Assembly: GCA_017410455.1 (NCBI GenBank)
Contig: JAFQQT010000082.1
Coordinates: 1-64,000, forward strand
Source: Clostridia bacterium
Lineage (GTDB): Bacteria; Bacillota; Clostridia; Christensenellales; Aristaeellaceae
DNA: 64,000 bases
Direction: 5' to 3'
Positions within the stretch are counted from its first letter, which is position 1. The number at the start of each line of letters is the position of its first letter. Made by a program: the position numbers and the translations under genes. The notes under the pieces are model-generated. The model made no database searches. It was not told the origin of the DNA and saw only the letters and a program-made list of their open reading frames with translations. Shown here one piece after another: positions 51,125 through 59,622 of this stretch.

Positions 51125-52012
51125 TCAGAACAGGGCGATGAACTGGTTCCACGCATTGGTCAGGTGCTCCCAGTGGACGGTCTTGCCCATCATGTATTCC
51201 AGGCCGATGAGCAGCGCCAGATGCCCGGGGTAGATCGCGTAACCCAGCCATGCAGGCATGCGCAGGCCGGGCATGCGGGTGCGCAGCGTCACGCCCGTGT
51301 GCTTCTCTCCGGCCAGTTGCGGCAGGGCCAGGCGGATTTCATCCGGCCAGATGATCAGCGGCAGGGACAGGATGGCCAGCGTCTGCAGCTGCAGCCACGG
51401 GGTGATCAGCGCGGAGAAGGTCCCCCGGCGCAGCTGCACCAGGCTGAGGCCGAAGATGGACTGCACGCTGCTGGAGCCGCTGCCCCAGTAGAGGCAGAAA
51501 GCGATCATCACCGCGGCGATGGTCTTGCGGGAGCCGCGGGCGGCGTAGAGCAGCATCAGGAGCAGCACGCCTTTCCAGCCGTAGCTGGCGGAGCCGCAGT
51601 TGAGCACGACGGCGGCCATCATCGCCAGCACCGGCGCCCAGAACTGGCTGCCCCAGCGCTTGGCGCGCATACCCCACACGCCGCAGAGCCCCACCAGCAG
51701 CGTCAGGAAGATGTTCGGCACATACCACGGGTGGTTCAGCGCCACCATGTAGACCGGCTGGGAGATCAGCCCCACCAGCCCCAAGCGCAGCAGGTACCGC
51801 GGCATGGAGCGCGTGTAGCAGGCGCCCACCACCATGCACCAGCAGTACAGCGGGAAGGCCAGGCGGCCCAGGATCCGCATCTCGGCGACGGCGGGGAAGC
51901 ACATCTTCCCCATGTGGTCCGAGAGCATGAAGGCCAGGGCGAGGAGCTTCAGGAGGCCGGTGGAGGTGTTGCCGCCCAGCTCCCCCTGGCGCTTATCGGC
52001 GATGCAGGTCAT
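51125..52012 (-). CDS. TraX family membrane protein
   Basis: A 295-residue protein with about eight membrane helices. The N-terminal LLKLLALAFMLSDHMGK is the signature of the TraX family, whose founding member acetylates F pilin. Most Firmicutes carry chromosomal TraX-like proteins that are not linked to conjugation, and no conjugation genes are in this window, so an acetyl transfer to an envelope component is more likely (inference). It leads the unit with the AadA-like gene. Confidence 0.88.
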   Translation of the reverse strand: MTCIADKRQGELGGNTSTGLLKLLALAFMLSDHMGKMCFPAVAEMRILGRLAFPLYCWCMVVGACYTRSMPRYLLRLGLVGLISQPVYMVALNHPWYVPNIFLTLLVGLCGVWGMRAKRWGSQFWAPVLAMMAAVVLNCGSASYGWKGVLLLMLLYAARGSRKTIAAVMIAFCLYWGSGSSSVQSIFGLSLVQLRRGTFSALITPWLQLQTLAILSLPLIIWPDEIRLALPQLAGEKHTGVTLRTRMPGLRMPAWLGYAIYPGHLALLIGLEYMMGKTVHWEHLTNAWNQFIALF

Positions 52013-52130
52013 TTGCGTGTCCCTTCTTTCGGTGGTATATGGACAGTATACAGCAGATTCGGCCAGGAATCAAGCCGATTTCACACAGCTGTCACCGGCG
52101 GGATGTATGATGTGTCAGGAGGTGAGTCGG

Positions 52131-52481
52131 ATGCGTGGTAAGAATTCCTTGCTGGTGGCGTTGCTGGCTGTTCTCGTGTTAGCGGGGCTGACCCTTGTGC
52201 TGCTGATCCCGCAGGGGAAGGTAGCCGGCGTGGCGGACAGCGCGTCGCTGGGGCTGCTGCTGCTGGATCAGGCGGATGGCGTGTATATCCTTGCCGTATC
52301 CGATGGCAGCGCAGCGGATCACGCCGGGCTGCAGCCGGGGGATTGCATCCTCCATGTGGCGCAGACGCCTCTGGAGGACGTCGCTTCCTTCAACGGTTAC
52401 CTGACGCAGCAAGGGCAGACCCTTCCGCTGACCATCCGCCGGAACGGGCGGGAAATGCACCTGAGCCTGCCCCTGCGGTAG
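52131..52481 (+). CDS. Membrane-anchored PDZ-domain protein
   Basis: A 116-residue protein with one N-terminal helix (about 7-25) and a PDZ domain (about 30-114) with GVYILAVSDGSAADHAGLQPGDCILHV and TLPLTIRRNGREMHLSLPL. It has no protease domain. The end carries the -35 box of the next promoter. PDZ domains bind peptide ends. It could partner with the two-component system that follows, or with a site protease (inference). AGGAGG precedes the ATG. Confidence 0.82.
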   Translation: MRGKNSLLVALLAVLVLAGLTLVLLIPQGKVAGVADSASLGLLLLDQADGVYILAVSDGSAADHAGLQPGDCILHVAQTPLEDVASFNGYLTQQGQTLPLTIRRNGREMHLSLPLR

Positions 52482-52484
52482 GGC

Positions 52485-52513
52485 TTGCAAAATCCGCAAA
52501 ATATGCTTATACT
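52485..52513 (+). promoter_or_regulatory. Promoter of the two-component system
   Basis: TTGCAA (52485-52490) and TATACT (52508-52513) with a 17-base spacer, starting four bases after the PDZ gene's stop. Confidence 0.7.
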
Positions 52514-52541
52514 GTATCCATAGAATATGGGGAGGAACACC

Positions 52542-53201
52542 ATGCGAATCCTGATTGTGGACGACGAGAGCAACATCCGCGGGCTGATCCGCAAATATGC
52601 ATCCTATGAGGGCTACTCGGCAGACGAGGCAACCAACGGGGCTGACGCGGTCGAGATGTGCCGCGAGAACGCTTATGACCTGGTCATCATGGACGTGATG
52701 ATGCCGGAGATGGACGGCTTTGCCGCCTGCAGGGAGATCCGCCGCTTCTCGCATGTGCCGATGCTGATGCTCTCGGCCCGGGGCGAGGAGTATGACCGGA
52801 TCCGCGGGTTCGAGGTGGGCGTGGATGACTATGTGGTCAAGCCCTTTTCGCCCCGTGAGCTGATGATGCGCGTGGCAGCCATCATCAAGCGTGCCGGCGG
52901 TGGAAACGATCTGGTCTGCCTGGGCGATATGACCGTGGACTTCACGGCCCGCCGCGTCAGCATTGCCGGGGAGGAGATTGCCCTGTCGCCCAAGGAGTAT
53001 GAGCTGCTGTTCTACATGGTGCGCAACCGGGGCATCGCCCTGACCCGCGAACGGCTCATCAGCGAGGTGTGGGGCTACGACTTCTACGGCGACGACCGCA
53101 CCCTGGACACCCACATCAAGCTCCTGCGCAAGAGCCTGGGCGATCATGCCAGCCGCATTACCACCCTCAGAGGAGTTGGATACCGCTTTGAAAAGGAATG
53201 A
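52542..53201 (+). CDS. OmpR/PhoB-family response regulator
   Basis: A 219-residue response regulator. The receiver domain has the acidic pair DDE (7-9), the phosphorylation site Asp51 in LVIMDVMMPEMDG and the Lys in DYVVKPFSPREL. The C-terminal winged-helix domain has LSPKEYELLFYMVRN and RTLDTHIKLLRKSLGD, followed by RGVGYRFE. GGGGAGG precedes the ATG at 52542. Its stop overlaps the start of the sensor kinase gene. Confidence 0.95.
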   Translation: MRILIVDDESNIRGLIRKYASYEGYSADEATNGADAVEMCRENAYDLVIMDVMMPEMDGFAACREIRRFSHVPMLMLSARGEEYDRIRGFEVGVDDYVVKPFSPRELMMRVAAIIKRAGGGNDLVCLGDMTVDFTARRVSIAGEEIALSPKEYELLFYMVRNRGIALTRERLISEVWGYDFYGDDRTLDTHIKLLRKSLGDHASRITTLRGVGYRFEKE

Positions 53202-54684
53202 CAGACCCCGCGCCCCCATGGGCATCCGCCGCCGGATGATGCTGTATCTGGCGGCTTTTGTGGCGTTTGTGGTGGCGCTTTTGTGGCTGTTTCAGATCGT
53301 ATGGCTGGATGACTTCTACCGCTGGGACAAAACCCGGCAGATCCGCCAGGCCTCCGATGTGGTGGCAGCCAACCTGGACAGCGAGAACCTCGAAGACCTG
53401 ATGAACCACCTGGCCAGCCGCAACGACATGTGCATCCTGCTGCTGGACGCATACGGCAAGAAGCTGCTCTCCAGCGAGGACATCCGCTTCTGCCTCATCC
53501 ACCGCATGGCGCGGCGCGACCTGGACTTCTGGTGCAGCAAGGCGCCGGAGGATGGCAGCGTGGTGACGGAGCTGTTCAACGTGCAGCCCCTGATGGACCG
53601 GCCGGTCAACCCGCACAGCTTCCGTGGCAACATCCCCCAGATGGATGCGGAGCAGCAGAGCCTGCTGTGCGCCCGTCAGGTTGTGATGCCGGATGGCTCC
53701 ACGGCCTACCTGCTGCTCAACTCCATCATCACCCCGCTGGCCAGCACGGTGGAGACCCTCGTCGTACAGCTGACAATCATCACCGGGGTGATCATCGTGG
53801 GGGCGCTGCTGCTGGCCTGGTTCATCGCCGGCCATGTGACCCGCCCCATCATCCAGACCAACGAGGCCGCCCGCCAGCTGGCACGCGGCCAGTACACCCC
53901 GCCGGAGAATGGAGGTGCATACCGGGAGATGGCGGAGCTGAACGACACCCTCGTCCATGCGGCAGCGGAATTGGGCCGCGTGGAGCACCTGCAGCACGAG
54001 CTGATTGCCAACATCAGCCACGACCTGCGCACCCCGCTGACCATGATCGGCGGCTACGCAGAGGCCATACGGGACATCCCGGGCGAGGCGACGCCGGAGA
54101 ACCTGCAGATCATCATTGACGAAACCAACCGCCTGACCAGCCTCGTATCGGAGCTGCTGGACTTCTCCCGCCTGCAGACGGGCAACGCTGCCATGGAAAT
54201 GGCCGACTTCTGCCTGACGGACGCGGTGCGCGCCATCGTGCAGCGCGTGGGCGGCATGACGGGCAAGGACGGTTACACCATCCACTTTGACCCGGAGGAG
54301 AATGTCTTCATCCATGCGGACGAGAGGCGCATCTGCCAGGTGGTGTACAACCTGCTGGGCAACGCGCTGACCTATACCGGCGCGGACCGGAACGTGACCC
54401 TCGTGCAGGCTGTGCAGGACGGCATTGTCCGCCTGAGCGTGACGGACACGGGCAAGGGCATTGCCCCGGAGGAGCTGCCGCTGATCTGGCGGCGCTACTA
54501 CCGCGCCCAGGAGAGCCACAAGCGCGCCGTCATCGGCAGCGGCCTGGGGCTGTCCATCGTCGAGAGCATCCTGGAAAAGCACGGCATGCGCTACGGCGTG
54601 GACAGCGTCGTGGGCGAGGGCACCACCTTCTGGTTTGAGACCGGGGTGGTTACCACCCCCGCCGAGCCGGAAGCAACCGAATAA
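53188..54684 (+). CDS. Sensor histidine kinase
   Basis: A 498-residue membrane kinase. It has helix 1 (about 17-38), an extracytoplasmic domain (about 40-190), helix 2 (about 193-215), HAMP (RPIIQTNEAARQLARGQ), the HisKA domain with His278 in NISHDLRTPLTMI, and the HATPase domain with NLLGNALTYT, VTDTGKGI and GSGLGLSIV. The start is likely TTG at 53188 (MKRNDRPRAP), 14 bases inside the regulator gene; ATG 53218 is an alternative. It should phosphorylate the regulator encoded before it. The signal is unknown. Confidence 0.93.
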   Translation: MKRNDRPRAPMGIRRRMMLYLAAFVAFVVALLWLFQIVWLDDFYRWDKTRQIRQASDVVAANLDSENLEDLMNHLASRNDMCILLLDAYGKKLLSSEDIRFCLIHRMARRDLDFWCSKAPEDGSVVTELFNVQPLMDRPVNPHSFRGNIPQMDAEQQSLLCARQVVMPDGSTAYLLLNSIITPLASTVETLVVQLTIITGVIIVGALLLAWFIAGHVTRPIIQTNEAARQLARGQYTPPENGGAYREMAELNDTLVHAAAELGRVEHLQHELIANISHDLRTPLTMIGGYAEAIRDIPGEATPENLQIIIDETNRLTSLVSELLDFSRLQTGNAAMEMADFCLTDAVRAIVQRVGGMTGKDGYTIHFDPEENVFIHADERRICQVVYNLLGNALTYTGADRNVTLVQAVQDGIVRLSVTDTGKGIAPEELPLIWRRYYRAQESHKRAVIGSGLGLSIVESILEKHGMRYGVDSVVGEGTTFWFETGVVTTPAEPEATE

Positions 54685-54692
54685 CAAAAAGG

Positions 54693-54733
54693 CCGCCCGC
54701 CTGCTGACTTCATGCCAGCGGACGGGCGGTTTT
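54693..54733. terminator. Terminator between convergent genes
   Basis: ccgcccg with cgggcgg, plus an inner gctg/cagc stem, followed by TTTT on the plus strand and preceded by AAAAA. Confidence 0.75.
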
Positions 54734-54741
54734 GCGTGGGT

Positions 54742-56583
54742 TTACTCCCAGCCCCGGGTGTACTCAATCGGCAGGGCATTTTCCCACACCCACTCGTGAT
54801 CTTCGCCGGTGCGGGCGATGTACTCCTCGGCGGTCTCAATGTGGGTGGAGGGGCTCATCAGGATGATCTCCATGTCCGAAGCACTGTACAGACCGAAGGC
54901 GCCGTACTGGATCAGCTCCACTCCAGCAGGCACGACGATGACGCCGCTTTCGATCTCCACGCACTCAAACGCGCAGGTTTCGATGATGCGCAGGCTTTCC
55001 GGCAGGGTGATAGTGTCTATGAAATGGTCATAAACCAGGAATCCTCCCACGACTTCCACGCCCTCGGGGATAACCCAATGCACCTCCGGCCACGGGCCCT
55101 CCCACGGGTCTTCCGCAGCACCGGTGGTCACGCCATAGTTCTCCAGCGCAGAGTTGCCGATGCGCCGCACCACCGGCAGCTCCGCTGGCGCGTTGGGGCA
55201 GGTGTAAATCAGCGTGTCCGTCCATGTGTCGATGAGGTAGCCGTCCGCCAAGGTATAGCGCGGGTTGCCTTCGGCCAGGATGATCTGCGCACACAGGTGG
55301 CTGGAAATGCCCTCCGCGATGTCCACCAGGCTGGCGGGCAGCACCAGCGTATCGGCATTGTGGCAGCACTGCAGCGCGCCGTCCTCCAGCCACTGCACGC
55401 CTTCGGGAATGACAAGGGTAAAGCTGTACTTGTAGGACATCGCGTAGGTATTCAGCGCGTTGTAGGCCACGCCGATGAGCGGCTGACCGCCCAGCATCGC
55501 GGGCAGCTCGACGACATTCGGAATGTGTTCTTCGGCCCAGGAATAGTCCCAGTTGGTCAGCACCGCGCCATCATCGGTGAGGTAGTATTCCCACTCGCCC
55601 TCGGTGAGGATTTCCGGCTCTTCCTCCTCCTCTTCATACTCCTCCTCGCCCCATGTGCGGGCGTCGTATTCCTCCCAGGTCTCCACATGGGTGTTGTCGC
55701 CCAGCAGCACCAGCTCCACCTCCGGGTCGAAGGCATCCCAGGCCACGAAGGTGCAGCTGGCGGGGATCTCCACGCGGGTGAGGGGGCATAGGTAGAACGC
55801 CCAGCTCTCGATGCGCGTCACGCCCTCGGGAATCACGATTTCGGTGAGGTAAGTGCAGCTGAAGGTGAGCGATTCGATGGCCGTCAGCCCCGCAGGCAAG
55901 GTGATTTCCGTCAGCCCGGCGCAGTTGAAGGCTGCATGGCCGATCTCCGTCACGCTGGCGGGGATGTCGATGTGGGTCAGGTACATCCACTCGTAGAAGA
56001 CGCAGGGGCCGATGGAGGTCAGCGTATCCGGCAGAATGGGCTCCATCACATTGTAGTTGTACAGGCAGGCCTCGCCCAGGCGCTGCACCTGCGGCAGCGG
56101 GCTGTTCTGCCCGGAGGGCGCGACGTAGAGCAGTGTGCCCGTCCGCTGATCAATCAGGAAGCCGTCCTCGCAGGTGAAATAGGGGTTGTCCGGGTGGACT
56201 GTGATCTCCGGGTCGCCCCAGAGAAGGCTGCCCTCCTCGATATGCTCCAGGCTGGCAGGCAGCACGATTTCTGAGATAACATTGCTTTCGCAGTAGAAGG
56301 CATCGCCGAAATCCGTCACGCCCTCGGGCACAACCACCCGCAGCGGGCCGGTGACGGCGGCGGTCAGGAACACGAATTCATACGCCATAATGGGCTGGCT
56401 GCCGATTTCCACAGGCAGTACCACTTCCTCCGGCGAGGGGCTGGGGGCGATGTAGCCGGTCAGCACCGCGCCATCGTCGGTGAGGTAGTACTCCCAGTCA
56501 CCCTCGGTGAGCAGCGCGGGTTCCTCCGCCATGGCCAGGGCGAGGCACAGCAGCAGGGTAAGCAGGATCAGCAGCCTTTTCAT
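54742..56583 (-). CDS. BspA-type leucine-rich surface protein with tandem duplication
   Basis: A 613-residue secreted protein with signal peptide (MKRLLILLTLLLCLALAMA). The mature part is two related halves, each starting with the phrase LTEGxWEYYLTDDGAVLT (near residue 25 and near residue 330), so it arose by internal duplication. The halves carry LRR_5-type repeats (ITLPAGLTAIESLTFSC; LPESLRIIETCAFEC). A Glu-rich linker (EEEYEEEEEEPE) joins them. Adhesion or polysaccharide contact is likely. Unlike the other BspA protein, no catalytic domain is present. The start at 56583 follows AAGGTGG. Confidence 0.85.
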   Translation of the reverse strand: MKRLLILLTLLLCLALAMAEEPALLTEGDWEYYLTDDGAVLTGYIAPSPSPEEVVLPVEIGSQPIMAYEFVFLTAAVTGPLRVVVPEGVTDFGDAFYCESNVISEIVLPASLEHIEEGSLLWGDPEITVHPDNPYFTCEDGFLIDQRTGTLLYVAPSGQNSPLPQVQRLGEACLYNYNVMEPILPDTLTSIGPCVFYEWMYLTHIDIPASVTEIGHAAFNCAGLTEITLPAGLTAIESLTFSCTYLTEIVIPEGVTRIESWAFYLCPLTRVEIPASCTFVAWDAFDPEVELVLLGDNTHVETWEEYDARTWGEEEYEEEEEEPEILTEGEWEYYLTDDGAVLTNWDYSWAEEHIPNVVELPAMLGGQPLIGVAYNALNTYAMSYKYSFTLVIPEGVQWLEDGALQCCHNADTLVLPASLVDIAEGISSHLCAQIILAEGNPRYTLADGYLIDTWTDTLIYTCPNAPAELPVVRRIGNSALENYGVTTGAAEDPWEGPWPEVHWVIPEGVEVVGGFLVYDHFIDTITLPESLRIIETCAFECVEIESGVIVVPAGVELIQYGAFGLYSASDMEIILMSPSTHIETAEEYIARTGEDHEWVWENALPIEYTRGWE

Positions 56584-56676
56584 TCGGGTACCACCTTTCA
56601 TCGGGTTTTCACCTATACAAACGCATAAGGCCAGGAAAATGTTTCAAACACGGCGGCACTTTTTACATTCTGTCCA

Positions 56677-56705
56677 TTGACAGCCTGCGCTGCCGGTGCT
56701 ACGAT
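56677..56705 (+). promoter_or_regulatory. Promoter of the secreted SH3 protein gene
   Basis: TTGACA (56677-56682) and TACGAT (56700-56705) with a 17-base spacer. Confidence 0.7.
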
Positions 56706-56735
56706 ACTGATAGAAATATACCGAGGTGATACTGT

Positions 56736-57437
56736 ATGAAGCGTTTCCTGCTGATGACGCTCCTGCTGCTCCTGCCCTGCACCGCGCTGGCGGAGGCTGA
56801 TTACACCCTGACCGCTACGGTCGCGGTGGAGGAGTCCGCCCTGTTGGCCCTGCCCATCGACGGCGCGGAGACTGTGCTGCCCCTCGTCACCGGCGATGCG
56901 CTGACCATCACCGTGCTGGGCACCAGCTACTGCGAAGCCGTGGTGGGGGAGAGCGTGGGCTACATCGCCACGGCGGACATCGCCTTCGACATGCTGAACG
57001 GCGAACCCACGCACCTGATGGTCATCGACTGCTCGCCCACCAATCAGTACCATGGCCGCATCACCCTGCGCACCGAGGCCAGCACCAAGTCGAAGGCCAT
57101 CCGCAAGGTGGAGAAGGGCTGCATCGTGCTGGTGCTGGGAACGGAGGGCGACATGACCCACATCGCCCTGCCGGACACCGAGGGCTATGTGGTCAGCAAG
57201 TACATGGACGAGGTGGAGCCTGTCAGCGAATACCGCATCGCCTATGTGGATCCCGGCGTGAACGCCTGGCTGCGCCTGGACAGCCGCAGCGGCAAAAACT
57301 GGCGCATCTGCACCCTCGATCCCGGTACGCCGGTGCAGTTCATCTCCAACCCCAACGGGTGGGCCTCGGTGGAGGTCGCGGGCTATCGCGGCCGCATGCT
57401 GGCGCACAACCTGACCTTCGACGCTCCGGAGGAGTAA
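56736..57437 (+). CDS. Secreted protein with SH3-like domains
   Basis: A 233-residue protein with signal peptide (MKRFLLMTLLLLLPCTALA). Three bacterial SH3-like segments are visible: about 25-90, 110-155 (HGRITLRTEASTKSKAIRKVEKG) and 165-225 (NAWLRLDSRSGKNWRICTLDPG). Such domains bind peptidoglycan. No catalytic domain is attached, so it may act as an adaptor or sensor for the wall. It has its own promoter and terminator. Confidence 0.82.
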   Translation: MKRFLLMTLLLLLPCTALAEADYTLTATVAVEESALLALPIDGAETVLPLVTGDALTITVLGTSYCEAVVGESVGYIATADIAFDMLNGEPTHLMVIDCSPTNQYHGRITLRTEASTKSKAIRKVEKGCIVLVLGTEGDMTHIALPDTEGYVVSKYMDEVEPVSEYRIAYVDPGVNAWLRLDSRSGKNWRICTLDPGTPVQFISNPNGWASVEVAGYRGRMLAHNLTFDAPEE

Positions 57438-57450
57438 CGACACATCCATG

Positions 57451-57477
57451 CCGCGTCCATCACGGGCGCGGTTTTTT
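57451..57477 (+). terminator. Terminator of the SH3 protein gene
   Basis: ccgcgtcc pairs with gggcgcgg (one G-U pair) and six T residues follow. Confidence 0.85.
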
Positions 57478-57495
57478 CGTGGGCGGTGGCGGCAC

Positions 57496-57530
57496 GAAAA
57501 AGGAACGGCCCCTTTGCAGAGAGCCGTTCC
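57496..57530 (-). terminator. Terminator of the DUF1292 gene
   Basis: On the minus strand ggaacggc pairs with gccgttcc and TTTTT follows, about 170 bases beyond the DUF1292 stop. The 264-base spacer between the two terminators and that stop contains no other recognisable gene. Confidence 0.7.
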
Positions 57531-57701
57531 CGGTGTTCGGATGTATAGGATTGAAGGTTGAGATGTTCCGACGCTCCGGTGTCGCCTATTGATGTGGTTT
57601 GAACCATGGAATGCGTTTGAGTTCCGTTGTCAGGGATCGGAATTACTCACGCCGGATACCTCGTGCGGGCTGTTCTTGTCCGCTGCGGCTGGGGGGACGG
57701 G

Positions 57702-58064
57702 TCAATCCTCGTCGTCCGCTTCCTCGTCGTCATTGAGCTTGGTGGTTGCGATTTCCATAAGCCTGGCTTCGAGCTTCTGATCCTCCACGGGGACGAACTC
57801 TTCCAGCTCTTCGCCGTTCTCGTCCGTCGTCGGCACGATCTTCATCACGTAGCAATCCACTGCTTCGGTCGTGTCATCCTCGTTGGAGTCGGTCAGAATG
57901 GCGTATTCCTCGCCGTTGTAGAAGAAATAGTCAACGATGTGGAACAGGGTGACATTCCCGTCCTCGTCCGTCATCTCGATGATGTCTTCCTCGGTGTCCA
58001 TGATGACGTCCTCGTCCATGCCGCCTTCGATGCCGCCCTGTCCGAGCTTCAGTTCGTCGTTCAT
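57702..58064 (-). CDS. DUF1292 family protein
   Basis: A 120-residue, very acidic protein of the DUF1292 family (YrzB-like). Its core is IEMTDEDGNVTLFHIVDYFFYNGEEYAIL, followed by YVMKIVP. The function is unknown; the gene often lies near alaS and the Holliday-junction resolvase gene in Firmicutes, though not here. The ATG at 58064 was preferred since AAAGGGGTG lies before it; the open frame upstream overlaps the promoter. Confidence 0.88.
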   Translation of the reverse strand: MNDELKLGQGGIEGGMDEDVIMDTEEDIIEMTDEDGNVTLFHIVDYFFYNGEEYAILTDSNEDDTTEAVDCYVMKIVPTTDENGEELEEFVPVEDQKLEARLMEIATTKLNDDEEADDED

Positions 58065-58130
58065 TGGTAACACCCCTTTCACTTTGCTGCCGCTCTCCGG
58101 CGGCTTTGTCATCTCCCTTGATGCACCTTC

Positions 58131-58159
58131 ATTATACACAAGAACCGTGCGTTTTGCAA
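58131..58159 (-). promoter_or_regulatory. Promoter of the DUF1292 gene
   Basis: On the minus strand TTGCAA (58159-58154) and TATAAT (58136-58131) with a 17-base spacer. Confidence 0.75.
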
Positions 58160-58182
58160 GGGTTTTTGCGAAAGTTTTTCGC

Positions 58183-58211
58183 TTGACTTTGTCTGAAATG
58201 GGTGGTATAAT
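58183..58211 (+). promoter_or_regulatory. Strong orphan promoter with no gene downstream
   Basis: TTGACT (58183-58188) and a perfect TATAAT (58206-58211) with a 17-base spacer, pointing to the right into a terminator at 58221. Confidence 0.75.
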
Positions 58212-58217
58212 GGACAT

Positions 58218-58256
58218 GTTGGGGGTCTTCGCCTGAGCGGAGGCTCCCTTTTGTGT
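58218..58256 (+). ncRNA. Possible very short transcript or attenuator
   Basis: Transcription from the promoter at 58183-58211 would begin near 58218 and hit a 12-bp hairpin (58221-58248, three G-U pairs, CTGA loop) followed by TTTT. No ribosome site with a coding frame lies between. It would make an RNA of about 35 bases or read through into the antisense of DUF896. Confidence 0.35.
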
Positions 58257-58261
58257 GCAAT

Positions 58262-58283
58262 GAAAAAGGCGGCCGGAGCCGCC
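58262..58283 (-). terminator. Terminator of the envelope operon
   Basis: On the minus strand ggcggc pairs with gccgcc around TCCG and TTTTTC follows, five bases after the DUF896 stop. Confidence 0.8.
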
Positions 58284-58287
58284 ATGA

Positions 58288-58506
58288 TCAGTGCCTGGTG
58301 GGGGGCGTTTTGCGCTTGAGGGGTTCGCTGGTGCCGTCGGGGCGCTGGATGACGATGCCGTCCAGCATCGCGCGGGTGCTCTCGCGCCACTCGGTGATGT
58401 ACTGCTGGCGCAGGGCGGCCTGTTCGGCCAGCTCCTCGGGGGTCAGGCCCTCGGCCTTCTTCTTGCGGGCCAGCTCGTTGATGCGTTCGATCTGCTTCTT
58501 GTCCAT
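58288..58506 (-). CDS. DUF896 family small protein
   Basis: A 72-residue protein of the DUF896 (YnzC) family, mostly helical and charged. The N-terminal half ([20 protein letters not shown]) and [18 protein letters not shown] are its typical helical hairpin. In Bacillus YnzC is part of the SOS-linked yneA operon, but the function of most members is unknown. Last gene of the operon, 10 bases after the Lgt-like gene. Confidence 0.9.
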   Translation of the reverse strand: MDKKQIERINELARKKKAEGLTPEELAEQAALRQQYITEWRESTRAMLDGIVIQRPDGTSEPLKRKTPPTRH

Positions 58507-58516
58507 AATGGTCTCC

Positions 58517-59620
58517 TCACGGGTTGATGTTGCAAATGGCGCGCTGGCGCAGGCCGATAGCGGCCAGGATGGCCATATCGCAGGCCATGATGCCCCACAG
58601 CACCAGCCGGTAGTGGTCGCCCACGTCGGTCACGCGGTCGACGACAGCGGCGGCGATGGCGATGACGGCGGGGATGATGACGGGCAGCAGGCGCCGGAAG
58701 CCGTAGCGCTTCCAGGCCAGGCTCCGCAGCAGGGTGGTCAGCCCCAGCAGACCTGCCATGACCGCGCCCACCAGCACCACGCTGAAGTAGGGGTTGTCCG
58801 CGCCCTCGACGCTGAATTCCTGCACCACGGCGGAGAGGATGCAGACGATCGCCAGCGCCCAGTCGGCGAAAACGCACCTGCGGAAGTGGGGAATGCGGGC
58901 CAGGCGGATGCTCCACACCACCAGGGGGATCAGCAGCATCACCAGCGCGGCGATCTGGTTGACCTTCACGAAGTGGATCACCTTCATGTGGCCGCCGTTG
59001 AGCAGGGACTCCATCACCGTCTGGCTGCAGCCGTAGAGCAGCAGGAAGGCCAGGAAGGTATAGCCCTGGCCGACCTGGCGGCGGATGATGAGCAGCGAAA
59101 CGAGGATCGCCGCAGCGACGGTGGCCTCGTAGGCAAAGACGGGGTGCGTGAAGGCGAAGTCGCCCATGTTCTCCGTCAGGCCGTCCAGGAAGCAGAACAG
59201 CGGGGAATAGTAGGGATAGCCCCAGCCCATGTCGGCCAGGGGCTCCGCCAGGCGGGCGATGATCAGCGCCGCGGACATGCCGATGGCCGCCGCGTCCAGC
59301 ATCGCGCCGCAGGGACGCCTGCACCATTTGCCGGCCAGCATCGACGCAATGATCACGCCCAGCATCGCGCCGGTCATGGAGTAGCCGCCGTCGCGCAGCT
59401 GCAGCAGAAGCTCAGGATGGCCGATGGTTTCGGTGTAGTAGGACAGGCTCGTCAGGCAGTAGGTGAGGCGGCTGAAGATCAGCGCCAGCGGCACGGCCAG
59501 CACGGCGAAGCGGATGACGCAGCCGTAATCCACCCCGTTCTTCCGCCCGGCAAGGAAAGTCACCGCCAGCATTGCCGCCAGCGCCAGCGCAGCAAGTGCG
59601 CCATAGAGGGTGAAGCCCAT
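58517..59620 (-). CDS. Lgt-like integral membrane protein, divergent
   Basis: A 367-residue protein with about ten membrane helices. The order of features resembles prolipoprotein diacylglyceryl transferase: [13 protein letters not shown], then [19 protein letters not shown] in place of the GRIGNFINGE-type motif, then [10 protein letters not shown] in place of HPTQLYE, and [12 protein letters not shown] near the later Arg-Glu motif. The key Arg of the main motif is retained, but the Asn/Gly residues that define true Lgt are not. It may have another activity. The ATG at 59620 (GAGGAGG seven bases upstream) follows the NAGPA stop almost at once. Confidence 0.7.
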   Translation of the reverse strand: MGFTLYGALAALALAAMLAVTFLAGRKNGVDYGCVIRFAVLAVPLALIFSRLTYCLTSLSYYTETIGHPELLLQLRDGGYSMTGAMLGVIIASMLAGKWCRRPCGAMLDAAAIGMSAALIIARLAEPLADMGWGYPYYSPLFCFLDGLTENMGDFAFTHPVFAYEATVAAAILVSLLIIRRQVGQGYTFLAFLLLYGCSQTVMESLLNGGHMKVIHFVKVNQIAALVMLLIPLVVWSIRLARIPHFRRCVFADWALAIVCILSAVVQEFSVEGADNPYFSVVLVGAVMAGLLGLTTLLRSLAWKRYGFRRLLPVIIPAVIAIAAAVVDRVTDVGDHYRLVLWGIMACDMAILAAIGLRQRAICNINP

Positions 59621-59622
59621 GA

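Noticed and set aside
51125..52012. TraX as a sign of a conjugative element
   Set aside because: No relaxase, coupling protein or type IV secretion gene nearby; TraX-like proteins are common in chromosomes of Firmicutes.
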